Shown one piece after another: positions 23,768 through 32,845 of a stretch of DNA of 64,000 bases. The stretch lies in contig NZ_FOJI01000003.1 in the NCBI RefSeq assembly GCF_900111235.1, forward strand, positions 186,001-250,000, given 5' to 3'. Position 1 is the stretch's first letter, and the number at the start of each line of letters is the position of its first letter. The notes under the pieces are model-generated. The model saw only the letters and a list, made by a program, of their open reading frames with translations, had not been told where the DNA came from and searched no databases. This DNA is from [Clostridium] fimetarium. Its GTDB lineage: Bacteria; Bacillota; Clostridia; Lachnospirales; Lachnospiraceae. Made by a program: the position numbers and the translations under genes.

Positions 23768-25090
23768 TCAAATGTTTTTCAAGGGCAGTACCACTGTAAT
23801 TCGCGTTCCAATTTCTTCACGGCTAAGGACTTCAAAATAGCCTTCATGTTTTTCTATTATCCACTTTGCAATAGAAAGTCCCAAACCAGTACCACCAGTT
23901 TTCTTATCTCGCGCTACATCTGATCGATAAAACCTTTCAAATACATGACCCACATCGAGTTCCTTCATTCCAATCCCATTATCTTGAACAGAAAAATATG
24001 ATATACCCTCATTATTAATTCCACATCGAAGTGAAATCACATCTTTTTCTAGTGTATATTTTGCTGCATTATCAACAAGAATTCTGGCCGTTTGCTTAAG
24101 CATTGACATATCTGCATAAACAAAGGCTTCACTATCACCCTTAAATTCATACATATGATTTTCATCTATCATTAATGATTCTTCATATACTTCCTGCAAC
24201 ATATCATTTAATGAAAAAGTCTCAAAATTAAGCTGGTTTCTACCACTGTCACCTCTTGCAAGGAATAATAATTGCTCCACCAGTTTCTTCATTTGTTCAG
24301 ACTCATTTTTAATGGCTTCAATTGACTCGTTTAATATTGTTTCATCTTCTTTTCCCCATCTATCAAGCATATTTACATATCCTTGAATTACAGCAATAGG
24401 AGTCCTAAGTTCATGTGAAGCATCTGAAACAAATCTTGACTGCTGCCTGTATGATTCTCTCATTCTTTCTAACAAACAATTGATTGCCGCTTCTAATCCC
24501 TTTAAATCTTCATCGGTTGTATTTAGCGTACCATTGGGGCCAGTTGGGGATATCTTAGCAATTGCATCTTCTAAACTGTGTACTTTACTCTCATCAAATG
24601 AAATATTACTTAATCTGCTGGTCGTCTGCGCTAGTTCATTAAGAGGTTGTAGCGTCCTTCTAATCTGTCTCGCACTTGTAAAAAGATCTCCAATAAGAAT
24701 AAATAATTGAATACACAGTAGCCATATTACAACTGTATTTAAAATGCTAATAACCATATCTAGACTAGTGACATCATGTAAACCTTCATTATCTATAACT
24801 TGATATGTTACACTTTTCAAATCATTAGTAATAAACAGTCGCACCTTTTTATTACTATCTTCTCTGCTATATGCTTCATATATCGTATTATTACCTTCAT
24901 TATATACAGCTCTATAATTATCGAATTTAAAATTTCCAAGTCCTTGCTTTTCAGTGAAATATACGCTTGCACCAACAAATACAAAAGCTATCATAATATC
25001 AACGGATAAAAATGCAGAAAATAGCTTTGCAAGCCACATATATTTAATTTTTCTAGCTGTGGATGTTACTCTTTTTCCTTCATTATTCAT
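23768..25090 (-). CDS. Two-component sensor histidine kinase (OmpR-partner type)
   Basis: 440 residues. Two membrane helices (~26-46 and ~113-135) flank a ~65-residue extracellular domain, then a short HAMP-like region. HisKA is FVSDASHELRTPIAVIQGYVNML (phospho-His). The HATPase has N-box DNAAKYT, G1 VQDNGIGM, F-box RFYRSD and G2 GGTGLGLSIAKWIIEKHEG. It lies 19 bp after its regulator gene. The ligand is unknown. Confidence 0.93.
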   Translation of the reverse strand: MNNEGKRVTSTARKIKYMWLAKLFSAFLSVDIMIAFVFVGASVYFTEKQGLGNFKFDNYRAVYNEGNNTIYEAYSREDSNKKVRLFITNDLKSVTYQVIDNEGLHDVTSLDMVISILNTVVIWLLCIQLFILIGDLFTSARQIRRTLQPLNELAQTTSRLSNISFDESKVHSLEDAIAKISPTGPNGTLNTTDEDLKGLEAAINCLLERMRESYRQQSRFVSDASHELRTPIAVIQGYVNMLDRWGKEDETILNESIEAIKNESEQMKKLVEQLLFLARGDSGRNQLNFETFSLNDMLQEVYEESLMIDENHMYEFKGDSEAFVYADMSMLKQTARILVDNAAKYTLEKDVISLRCGINNEGISYFSVQDNGIGMKELDVGHVFERFYRSDVARDKKTGGTGLGLSIAKWIIEKHEGYFEVLSREEIGTRITVVLPLKNI

Positions 25091-25109
25091 AAAAACCCCG
25101 CCTTATAAC

Positions 25110-25826
25110 TTATACGTCACTTTTAATCATATATCCAACGCCTCTTATTGTATGAATAAGTTTAATTCCAAATGTATCGTCAATTTTACTTCTCAAATAC
25201 CTTACATAGACATCTATTACATTCGTTTCGCCCATATAATCATAGCCACATACTTTTTCAAGAAGTGTATCTCTCGAAAGAACAATATCTTTGTTTTCCA
25301 AAAGTACCTGTAACAAAGTGAATTCTCTGTTCGTTAATTCAACTTCTTTATCATTTACCTTAACTTGATGTCTAGTTTCATTCAAAGTTACATTGTTGCA
25401 TTCCAATAAATTACTATCAACTGCAGTTGTAGTTGATAACTGATTTGCTGAGGATTGATGTTTTTTCAAAGCTGTCCTTATTCTAGCAAGAAGTTCTTCT
25501 ATCGCAAATGGTTTTGTTATATAATCATCCGCCCCAGAATCAAGTCCTGAAACCTTATCCATGACTGCATCTCTTGCCGTCAGCATAATGACAGGCAAAT
25601 TAGAGGTCTTACGCAACCTGCGCAAAACCTCCAATCCATTCAGTTCAGGCAACATAACATCCAGTAGCATCAAAGAAAACTCTCTATTTTGAGCCATTTC
25701 AAGCCCTTCTCTACCATTAGATGCTTTTTCCACAACATAGCCCTCATGCTCTAACTCAAGCTCCACAAAACGAGCAATCTTCTCTTCATCCTCTACTATC
25801 AAAATCCTAGTCTCCAAAGTTTCCAT
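25110..25826 (-). CDS. OmpR/PhoB-family response regulator
   Basis: 238 residues. The receiver domain has VEDEEK, phospho-Asp in LMLLDVMLPELNG, the Thr of VIMLTARD and KPF. The winged-helix domain ends ETNVIDVYVRYLRSKIDDTFGIKLIHTIRGVGYMIK, the OmpR/PhoB hallmark. The ATG at 25826 is preferred over 25838 because GGTGG lies just ahead of it. It is co-directional and adjacent to the kinase gene. Confidence 0.93.
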   Translation of the reverse strand: METLETRILIVEDEEKIARFVELELEHEGYVVEKASNGREGLEMAQNREFSLMLLDVMLPELNGLEVLRRLRKTSNLPVIMLTARDAVMDKVSGLDSGADDYITKPFAIEELLARIRTALKKHQSSANQLSTTTAVDSNLLECNNVTLNETRHQVKVNDKEVELTNREFTLLQVLLENKDIVLSRDTLLEKVCGYDYMGETNVIDVYVRYLRSKIDDTFGIKLIHTIRGVGYMIKSDV

Positions 25827-25946
25827 ATCAACCACCATCCCGCCGCCAAGCGCCCAAAATTAATCAAATAACTGAAGTATCAAAACTCTCCTAAACGTGT
25901 AAATCATGAATATTATTTTATGTTTTGATTTTTCCAAAAGTAACTC

Positions 25947-26125
25947 GTGAATATTAATTTATAATTATGCTTTCCCGCAGACCGGCTGAAAGCTGCGCTT
26001 ATGTTTTTTATAAGACTCAAATGAAAATCGAACGAAGTGAGGTTTTTCATCATATCTGAGGCTTATAAAAAACATGCTGCTTGAAGGAAAGGCAAGGAAA
26101 AGTATAATTATAAATCAATATTCAC
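25947..26125 (+). repeat. GACCGGCTG palindromic element, copy 3
   Basis: Arms GTGAATATTAATTTATAATT.. / ..AATTATAAATCAATATTCAC; core GCAGACCGGCTGAAAGCTGC and GCTGCTTGAAGGAAAGGCAAG; internal stem ATGTTTTTTATAAG / CTTATAAAAAACAT (14 bp perfect); apex CGAACGAAGTGAG. An outer imperfect inverted repeat (ATGAATATTATTTTATG...GATTTTT at 25906 with AAAAATCAATC...AATATTCAT ending 26165) encloses it. It fills the intergenic space between the UBA-like gene and the response regulator. Confidence 0.85.
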
Positions 26126-26211
26126 TCACCACCTCCCGCAAAAATCAATCTAAACCAATATTCATCCAACCCCTACCGTAAAGTTTTTACTTAAATGATT
26201 TTATTTATTTT

Positions 26212-26745
26212 TTACTTATTTAAACCTGATTTGAAATCGCCTTTGATATTTTCTGCTGTTTCTGAAGCCTTATCCATGAAATCATTTACTGGTTTCCTGT
26301 CAACATCAGGACCTCTAAACGAATACTTAAATCCAAAGAACAAGCCAATTACTAACAGCGGAATTGTTACCCAAAATATAAATATTACAAACAGCACAAA
26401 TACTGTAACTGGAATACACACTGGCTTTTCATTATTTCTTTCTATTTGAAAAGAGTTTTCATTCCCTTTTTTTATTACTTTTCCACACCAACTGAAGAAT
26501 TTACCAATGATTTCCCCAAAACTAGTATCATTAGAACTGTATGATGTGGAATTGTGTGTACTAGTATCATCCTCACCATTCGTTGTATATGATGTAGCTT
26601 TTGGTCCATTTACCTTGCCTTCCTTTTCTAAATACACCATAGCATCAAGAATATTCCAGTCATTGGCCTCCAATGCTTCTTTTGCCTCTTCGTAGCTTAC
26701 ATTCGCTTTCTCTCTTAACTTCTCTACCTTTTCAAATTGGTCCAT
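26212..26745 (-). CDS. UBA/TS-N-like domain membrane protein (DUF4342-like)
   Basis: 177 residues. An N-terminal helical UBA/TS-N-like module (MDQFEKVEKLREKANVSYEEAKEALEANDWNILDAMVYLEKEGKV) is the same fold as the EF-Ts ubiquitin-associated domain. A Ser/Thr-rich linker follows, then a single long hydrophobic segment (IPVTVFVLFVIFIFWVTIPLLVIGLFFGF, quoted in part: VTIPLLVIGLFFGF) and a basic/acidic tail. The function is unknown. The start is probably ATG 26745; an upstream ATG at 26757 is adjacent to the only purine run. Confidence 0.7.
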   Translation of the reverse strand: MDQFEKVEKLREKANVSYEEAKEALEANDWNILDAMVYLEKEGKVNGPKATSYTTNGEDDTSTHNSTSYSSNDTSFGEIIGKFFSWCGKVIKKGNENSFQIERNNEKPVCIPVTVFVLFVIFIFWVTIPLLVIGLFFGFKYSFRGPDVDRKPVNDFMDKASETAENIKGDFKSGLNK

Positions 26746-27100
26746 ATCTACACCCATCCTTTTTACTTATTTTCTTACATCTAAAACTGTTTGTTTACTA
26801 TGGGTATATCATACAACTACAAAATTAAACTAAAATGTAGTAAAGATTAAAATCAGATTAAGAACAAATAATTATATATCACCAACCACATTAAATGATT
26901 TGATTTTTATCTGATTTTGTTTTCATTATATATCCTATTTGCTTCTATGGCAATACATCTTCTAGGACTCTGCCTTTTCGAATTTCATTATCCATATATA
27001 ACTCGTCACACCTATTTATGTATTAAGTTTTATGTTTTAAGTTTATCTATTAAAAAGCACCCAAATAATGGATGCTTTTTAATAACTTGCAATAAATATA
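26746..27100. other. Intergenic stretch without a recognisable gene
   Basis: About 350 bp of AT-rich DNA. I see a long-range inverted pair AAAATCAGAT (near 26850) / ATCTGATTTT (near 26910) and the terminator of the next gene at 27052-27082. The remainder probably holds the promoter of the UBA-like gene. No ORF here has a convincing ribosome site. Confidence 0.5.
27052..27082 (-). terminator. Terminator of the small Asn/Ser-rich gene
   Basis: AAAAAGCATCC / GGGTGCTTTTT stem with loop ATTATTT, followed by AATAG on the minus strand, 18 nt past the stop codon at 27101. It supports the small ORF being a real transcription unit. Confidence 0.75.
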
Positions 27101-27304
27101 TTATTTAGTAGATCCTTTTGATACGTTCATGGTTGAATTACCATTGCCTTTAAATGAATTATTGGCTCCATTTACTGCACTTTTATTTGATGCACCTTTA
27201 TTTGATGCACTTTTATTTGATGCACTTTTTTCAATCCCATCAGAAGTTGCATTACTATTAGCTTCATCAGCTGCATTTTTACTATTCATTCCACTGTTTC
27301 CCAT
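27101..27304 (-). CDS. Small Asn/Ser/Ala/Lys-rich protein with internal repeats
   Basis: 67 residues, hydrophilic, with SASNK-SASNK-GASNK-SA repeats and no hydrophobic segment or cysteine. A perfect AGGAGG precedes the ATG, and a terminator follows. The composition (Asn, Ser, Ala, Gly, Lys; no aromatics except one Phe) resembles gamma-type small acid-soluble spore proteins, but the diagnostic Gln-rich/GPR-cleavage motifs are missing, so that identification is speculative. It is a stand-alone gene. Confidence 0.6.
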   Translation of the reverse strand: MGNSGMNSKNAADEANSNATSDGIEKSASNKSASNKGASNKSAVNGANNSFKGNGNSTMNVSKGSTK

Positions 27305-27622
27305 AATTAATTACCTCCTACATTTATTTATATTTTTTTACTTTAATATTTTAAGCAAAAATGATTTTATTATTCGTAATTTAATATGGTAAATTGGTTA
27401 GAATTTTATTTAAATGAATATTTATTTTTTAAAATTGTAACACTATTTATTATAGGAGTTAATATTAAGATTTTAAGTTTCATCTTTTCTTCCTATTAAA
27501 ATAAATTTATTAACTCCTATATTTATACACTCACAATTGTAAGCACATCTTTGCGATGGTACTAATTTAAGGGAACAGCCAAAGCTGCTCCCTTAAATTG
27601 TAAATATTTGTTACCAGCCGAT
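27305..27622. other. Intergenic stretch: hairpins, no gene
   Basis: Contains the promoter region of the 67-residue gene, a 13-bp inverted repeat ATAGGAGTTAATA (27454) / TATTAACTCCTAT (ending ~27523) spaced by ~40 nt, and the argS terminator hairpin at 27564-27599. Otherwise nothing is recognisable. Confidence 0.5.
27564..27599 (-). terminator. Hairpin downstream of argS
   Basis: AATTTAAGGGAGCAGC / GCTGTTCCCTTAAATT stem with loop TTTG, 24 nt beyond the argS stop. No T-tract follows, so it may act as a 3'-end stabiliser as well as a terminator. Confidence 0.6.
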
Positions 27623-29389
27623 TTACATTCTATCCGGTGCTTCAATACCGAGTAAATCAATGCAGCATTCCAAAACGCTCTTAGTCAATGTGATTAATGA
27701 TATATATCCTTTTTGCTTATCCGCATCCTCTTCCACTAATATTTTCGTATCGTGATAGAATCCGTTAAATGCATCTGAAACATCATAAATAAATTGACAA
27801 AGCTTATGTGGTGCTTTTTCTTCTTCTGCAACTGTTATTACGTCACTCATTTTGGTAAGTGAAAGCATAAGAGCCTTCTCTTTAGAACCTTCTGGTGTAG
27901 CAATTTTCAAAGCCTTAATACTTCCACCATTTTCAATATATTTTGTTAAAATCGACTTTATTCTTACGATTGTATAGAGAATATATGGACCTGTATTTCC
28001 TTCAAACGAAGTAAATCGATCAATGTCAAATGCATAATCTTTCGCAGCTTGATTTGATAAATCTCCATATTTCAATGCTGCAAGCCCTACTATCTTAGCA
28101 GTATCTTTCGCTTCTGAATCTTCTACCGTTCTATTTTCAATAATCTTATTGTAAACAGCTTCATTAATATCAGCAATCAAATTCTCAAGACGCATAACAC
28201 CACCAGATCTTGTCTTAAATGGTTTGCCATCTTTGCCATTCATAGTACCAAAGCCAAGAAATGTGAGTTCTGTAGTTTCCTTTACTAATCCAACCTTTTT
28301 AGCAACTCTAAAAACCTGCGTAAAGTGAAGTTCTTGACGTTTATCAGCAATATAAATGTATTTGTCTGGGCTATATAACTTTTCTCTTTCAATAATGGTC
28401 GCCAAATCGGAAGTTGCATAAAGAGATGCCCCATCCGTTTTTCTTACTATACAAGGTGGCAACTCATTTGAATCGGTGTCAAGTGAAATATCAATAACCA
28501 TAGCGCCTTGGCTTTCATACGCAAATCCTCTGTCAATGAAATCTTGAACCATATCTGGAATATAAGGCTGAGCATCACTTTCACCTTTCCACAAATCAAA
28601 CGTAACATTAAGATTACTATAATTCTTAATCAGATCCACTTTTGATACATTCATAATATGTTTCCATACTGCTGTAAATGCTGGATCTGAGTTCTGAAGT
28701 TTCAAAGTTGTTGTATGCGCACGTTCCTTAAATTCCGGATTTTCTTTTGACTTTGTACTAGCCGCTGGATATATCTGTTCAAGTTCTGAAATCGTAAATG
28801 GTGGCTCAAGTGGATATTCTCCACTAAAACTTTCATCAAAGTATACTAGTTCTGGCTTCCTGTCTCTTAATTCTTCAATAATCAAGCCCATCTGAAGGCC
28901 CCAATCACCAAGATGAACATCACTAATTACATGATTACCAACAAACTTCTCTATACGTTTTACACTTTCACCAATTACAGCTGAACGTAAATGTCCAACA
29001 TGAAGAGGCTTCGCAGCATTAGCGCCTCCAAAGTCAATCATAACAGTTTGTGGTTTTTTAACTGACTTATATCCAAAAGCTTCTGAGCTTCTCATCGCTT
29101 CTAAATATGTGCCTAAATATGCTTCATCCAAAATAATATTAATAAATCCGGGATTTACACATTCAATATTCTTAAATATCTGATTACCCTCTAACTTTGC
29201 AACAACTTCACTTGCAATTATAAATGGTGCTTTCTTATATTCTTTTGAAGCTGCCATCGCTCCACTGCACTGATACTCGCACAAATCCGGTCTGTTAGAA
29301 ACGGTTACCCTTGCATATTTTTCATCATATCCACATTCATTGAATGCAGATATTAGCTGCTCCCCAATTAATTCTAAAATCGTTTTCAT
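27623..29389 (-). CDS. argS: Arginyl-tRNA synthetase
   Basis: 588 residues, class I. The N-terminal Add-1 domain includes VSNRPDLCEYQCSGAMAASK...PGFINI. The catalytic domain has HVGHLRSAVIGE (HIGH-like, after GGANAAKPL), YIADKRQELHFTQVFRVAKK and the relaxed KMSKS equivalent FKTRSGGVMRL. The C-terminal DALR anticodon-binding domain contains ENTGPYILYTIVRI-type and PHKLCQFIYDVSDAFNGFYHD motifs. Ribosome site AAAGGAG. It lies 61 bp after truA. Confidence 0.96.
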   Translation of the reverse strand: MKTILELIGEQLISAFNECGYDEKYARVTVSNRPDLCEYQCSGAMAASKEYKKAPFIIASEVVAKLEGNQIFKNIECVNPGFINIILDEAYLGTYLEAMRSSEAFGYKSVKKPQTVMIDFGGANAAKPLHVGHLRSAVIGESVKRIEKFVGNHVISDVHLGDWGLQMGLIIEELRDRKPELVYFDESFSGEYPLEPPFTISELEQIYPAASTKSKENPEFKERAHTTTLKLQNSDPAFTAVWKHIMNVSKVDLIKNYSNLNVTFDLWKGESDAQPYIPDMVQDFIDRGFAYESQGAMVIDISLDTDSNELPPCIVRKTDGASLYATSDLATIIEREKLYSPDKYIYIADKRQELHFTQVFRVAKKVGLVKETTELTFLGFGTMNGKDGKPFKTRSGGVMRLENLIADINEAVYNKIIENRTVEDSEAKDTAKIVGLAALKYGDLSNQAAKDYAFDIDRFTSFEGNTGPYILYTIVRIKSILTKYIENGGSIKALKIATPEGSKEKALMLSLTKMSDVITVAEEEKAPHKLCQFIYDVSDAFNGFYHDTKILVEEDADKQKGYISLITLTKSVLECCIDLLGIEAPDRM

Positions 29390-29401
29390 GGATTCTGCTC
29401 C

Positions 29402-29447
29402 TTTTAAACTTCTAAACTTCTTAAACTTCTTAAACTTCTAAACTTTC
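29402..29447. repeat. Short tandem repeat AAACTTCTT between truA and argS
   Basis: Four imperfect units of CTTNTAAA / AAACTTCTT, period 9-10, filling most of the 61-bp spacer. Probably simple slippage. Confidence 0.7.
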
Positions 29448-29450
29448 GCT

Positions 29451-30191
29451 TTAATATTCTATGCTTTTTAAAAACATACCATAACTCTCAACTGGTAAGC
29501 TTAAGACGGCATCATTCTTACCTTCTAAAACAGCTAAAATCTCTTCTGGTTTTCTCTTTCCATTTCCTACATCAAGTAAAATTCCAACCATTAATCTTGC
29601 CATATTATGAAGGAAATCATCTGCTTTAATTCTGATTTCTATTTTTTCACCACTATCATAAATTTCTACATTTTCTACATTTCTTATTGTGGACTTTGTC
29701 TTCTTAGCTGTTGAAAAAGTCTTATAATCATGACTTCCAACGAAATGTCTTGCGCCAATTTTCATTGCTTCCAGGTCCAACTTACTAAAAGAATGAAACA
29801 TATACTTTCTTTCAAAAACATTAGCGATTTTCTTCGTATCTATTTTATATACATATGTTTTTGACTTCGCATTCAACTGACTATGAAATCTAAGATCAAC
29901 TTCTTGTAATTCTAGAACAGCAATATCTCTAGGAAGATATCTATTCAAATAATTCTGTATTTCATATACAGGCATTTTAGTATTAATCTTAAAGTTAGCT
30001 ATTTGGGCATAGGCGTGAACACCTTTTTCTGTTCTGGCTCCACATATGATTTCAACCTCTTGTTCAGACATTTTTTTTAATACTTCTTCTATTTTGCAAT
30101 AGATTGTATTTGAAGATTCCTCTTTACCAATTCTTTGCCATCCATCATATCTGCTACCATCGTATTCAATTTTCATTTTATAATTATTCAT
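29451..30191 (-). CDS. truA: TruA-family tRNA pseudouridine synthase with Asp-to-Glu at the catalytic position
   Basis: 246 residues. The TruA fold is clear: MKIEYDGSRYDGWQR, ...GVHAYAQIANF, LNRYLPRDIAVLE, FHSQLNAKSKTYVYKI, ADDFLHNMARLMVGILLDVG. TruA modifies U38-40 in tRNA anticodon arms using the Asp of GRTD-x-GVHA. Here the motif reads GARTEKGVHA, so Glu55 (codon GAA at 30024-30033 region) replaces that Asp, and the preceding Gly-Arg is Ala-Arg. Either the enzyme is a divergent paralogue or activity is changed. It lies upstream of argS on the same strand. Confidence 0.88.
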   Translation of the reverse strand: MNNYKMKIEYDGSRYDGWQRIGKEESSNTIYCKIEEVLKKMSEQEVEIICGARTEKGVHAYAQIANFKINTKMPVYEIQNYLNRYLPRDIAVLELQEVDLRFHSQLNAKSKTYVYKIDTKKIANVFERKYMFHSFSKLDLEAMKIGARHFVGSHDYKTFSTAKKTKSTIRNVENVEIYDSGEKIEIRIKADDFLHNMARLMVGILLDVGNGKRKPEEILAVLEGKNDAVLSLPVESYGMFLKSIEY

Positions 30192-30380
30192 TTATTTAAT
30201 ATTCCTTTCTTAGTGAGTATCCGTTTAATTTCTGCATATTCATATTTTTATATTAGTGTTATTTGATATTTTCGTATAAACTCCCATAAAACTTTCAATC
30301 AAGACTCCGAAAATATGTTTCTTTATTTTCATATTATACACCAATTTCCCCAATACTGACAATACCCCTATTACTTTTCC
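30192..30380. other. Intergenic stretch upstream of truA
   Basis: AT-rich promoter/leader region for truA with no ORF or RNA gene I can support. The remaining part of the 30192-30653 gap holds the guaB terminator and palindromic element copy 4. Confidence 0.4.
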
Positions 30381-30427
30381 CAAAAATCAAGTGGCCTGAT
30401 ATCTAAACACAGCATATCAAGCCACTT
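30381..30427 (-). terminator. Terminator downstream of guaB
   Basis: AAGTGGCTTGATAT / ATATCAGGCCACTT stem with loop GCTGTGTTTAG followed by GATTTTTG on the minus strand. Palindromic element copy 4 lies between this terminator and the guaB stop, so the element would be transcribed in the guaB 3' untranslated region. Confidence 0.75.
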
Positions 30428-30514
30428 AAATATGATTCTTTTAATTATTTAATCTTTATCTTTTATTCTCTCACCCCAGATTCGAGTCTCAAACTTATTT
30501 TAAGCCGTGTTCCC

Positions 30515-30619
30515 GTGAATCATAATTTCTAATGATGCATTTACCGCAGACCGGCTGAAAACAGCGAAGCTGTTTTCAGGAAAGGCAAGGCAAATGCATC
30601 ATTAGAAATTATGATTCAC
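30515..30619 (+). repeat. GACCGGCTG palindromic element, copy 4 (shortest core)
   Basis: Arms GTGAATCATAATTTCTAATG... / ...CATTAGAAATTATGATTCAC pair almost without error. The core is GCAGACCGGCTGAAAACAGC-GAA-GCTGTTTTCAGGAAAGGCAAG, the most compact form, a simple CTGAAAACAGC/GCTGTTTTCAG hairpin. Arm pairing continues outward weakly (TTAAG..GTGT / ACAC..CTTAA). Confidence 0.87.
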
Positions 30620-30653
30620 TCGACACCTTAAATATTTTGCCACTCAAATCCTC

Positions 30654-32147
<1,494 letters not shown>

Positions 32148-32233
32148 TTATTATTATCTATTTAAATATAGTTTTTTAAGTTTAACAAATAGAAAATAAA
32201 AAGTCAACATATTATAAATCCAACTATTTAGTA

Positions 32234-32725
32234 TTATAGATTCACTTTACTTGGTGCTAATTTCCAAATATTTTCTTTCAATCTCTCATCTGGATCCAAA
32301 ATAATACGTACCATTTCTTTATTACACGGAGCAACCAAAACATAGGTTTTAGTTATATCCACATTTGCAGAATAATTATAGGTCTTAAAATTTCTTTTTT
32401 CCGTATCAGTCAACTTATCGGATCCATACTGTGCCATAATTTCAAGTCTAGATAAGTTAAACACTCCACATCTTTTTCTTCTTGACTTCGAAGTAATTCG
32501 ATCAACTGTCAGCTCTTTTTCAAGTAAAGAATATTCATACTCTGCGTTATAATAACGAAATATAAGCACTGTAGCTATAACAAAGCCTACTGGCAAAAAT
32601 AGTCCAAATGGAATAAAGATGAAAAGAAGTGACAAAACGCTCAATACGATCATTCCAACTTTCAAAGGTGCTACATACTTAGGTGGATTCACCTTAATAA
32701 TCTGTTCAATACTAATATTATCCAT
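32234..32725 (-). CDS. Small two-helix membrane protein of unknown function
   Basis: 163 residues. MDNISIEQIIKVNPPKY, then two adjacent hydrophobic helices (~23-60, VGMIVLSVLSLLFIFIPFG and LPVGFVIATVLIF), then a soluble ~100-residue domain (EYEYSLLEKELTVDRITSKSRRKRCGVFNLSRLEIMAQYGSDKL). It resembles small uncharacterised Lachnospiraceae proteins found near guaB (possibly DUF6106), but I cannot confirm this. The start is 32725 or 32737. Two tiny hairpins (GTCCGC-GCGGAC, AAATCAG-CTGATTT) sit in its leader at 32738-32775. Confidence 0.65.
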   Translation of the reverse strand: MDNISIEQIIKVNPPKYVAPLKVGMIVLSVLSLLFIFIPFGLFLPVGFVIATVLIFRYYNAEYEYSLLEKELTVDRITSKSRRKRCGVFNLSRLEIMAQYGSDKLTDTEKRNFKTYNYSANVDITKTYVLVAPCNKEMVRIILDPDERLKENIWKLAPSKVNL

Positions 32726-32845
32726 AAAAATTCCCATCTGTCCGCTTTAGCGGACTCTCAAATCAGAATGCTGATTTAATTAAAATATATAAAAACTATT
32801 ATAACATTTTAGTAGTTTAAAAACAATTAAAGAAAAAATTAAGTT

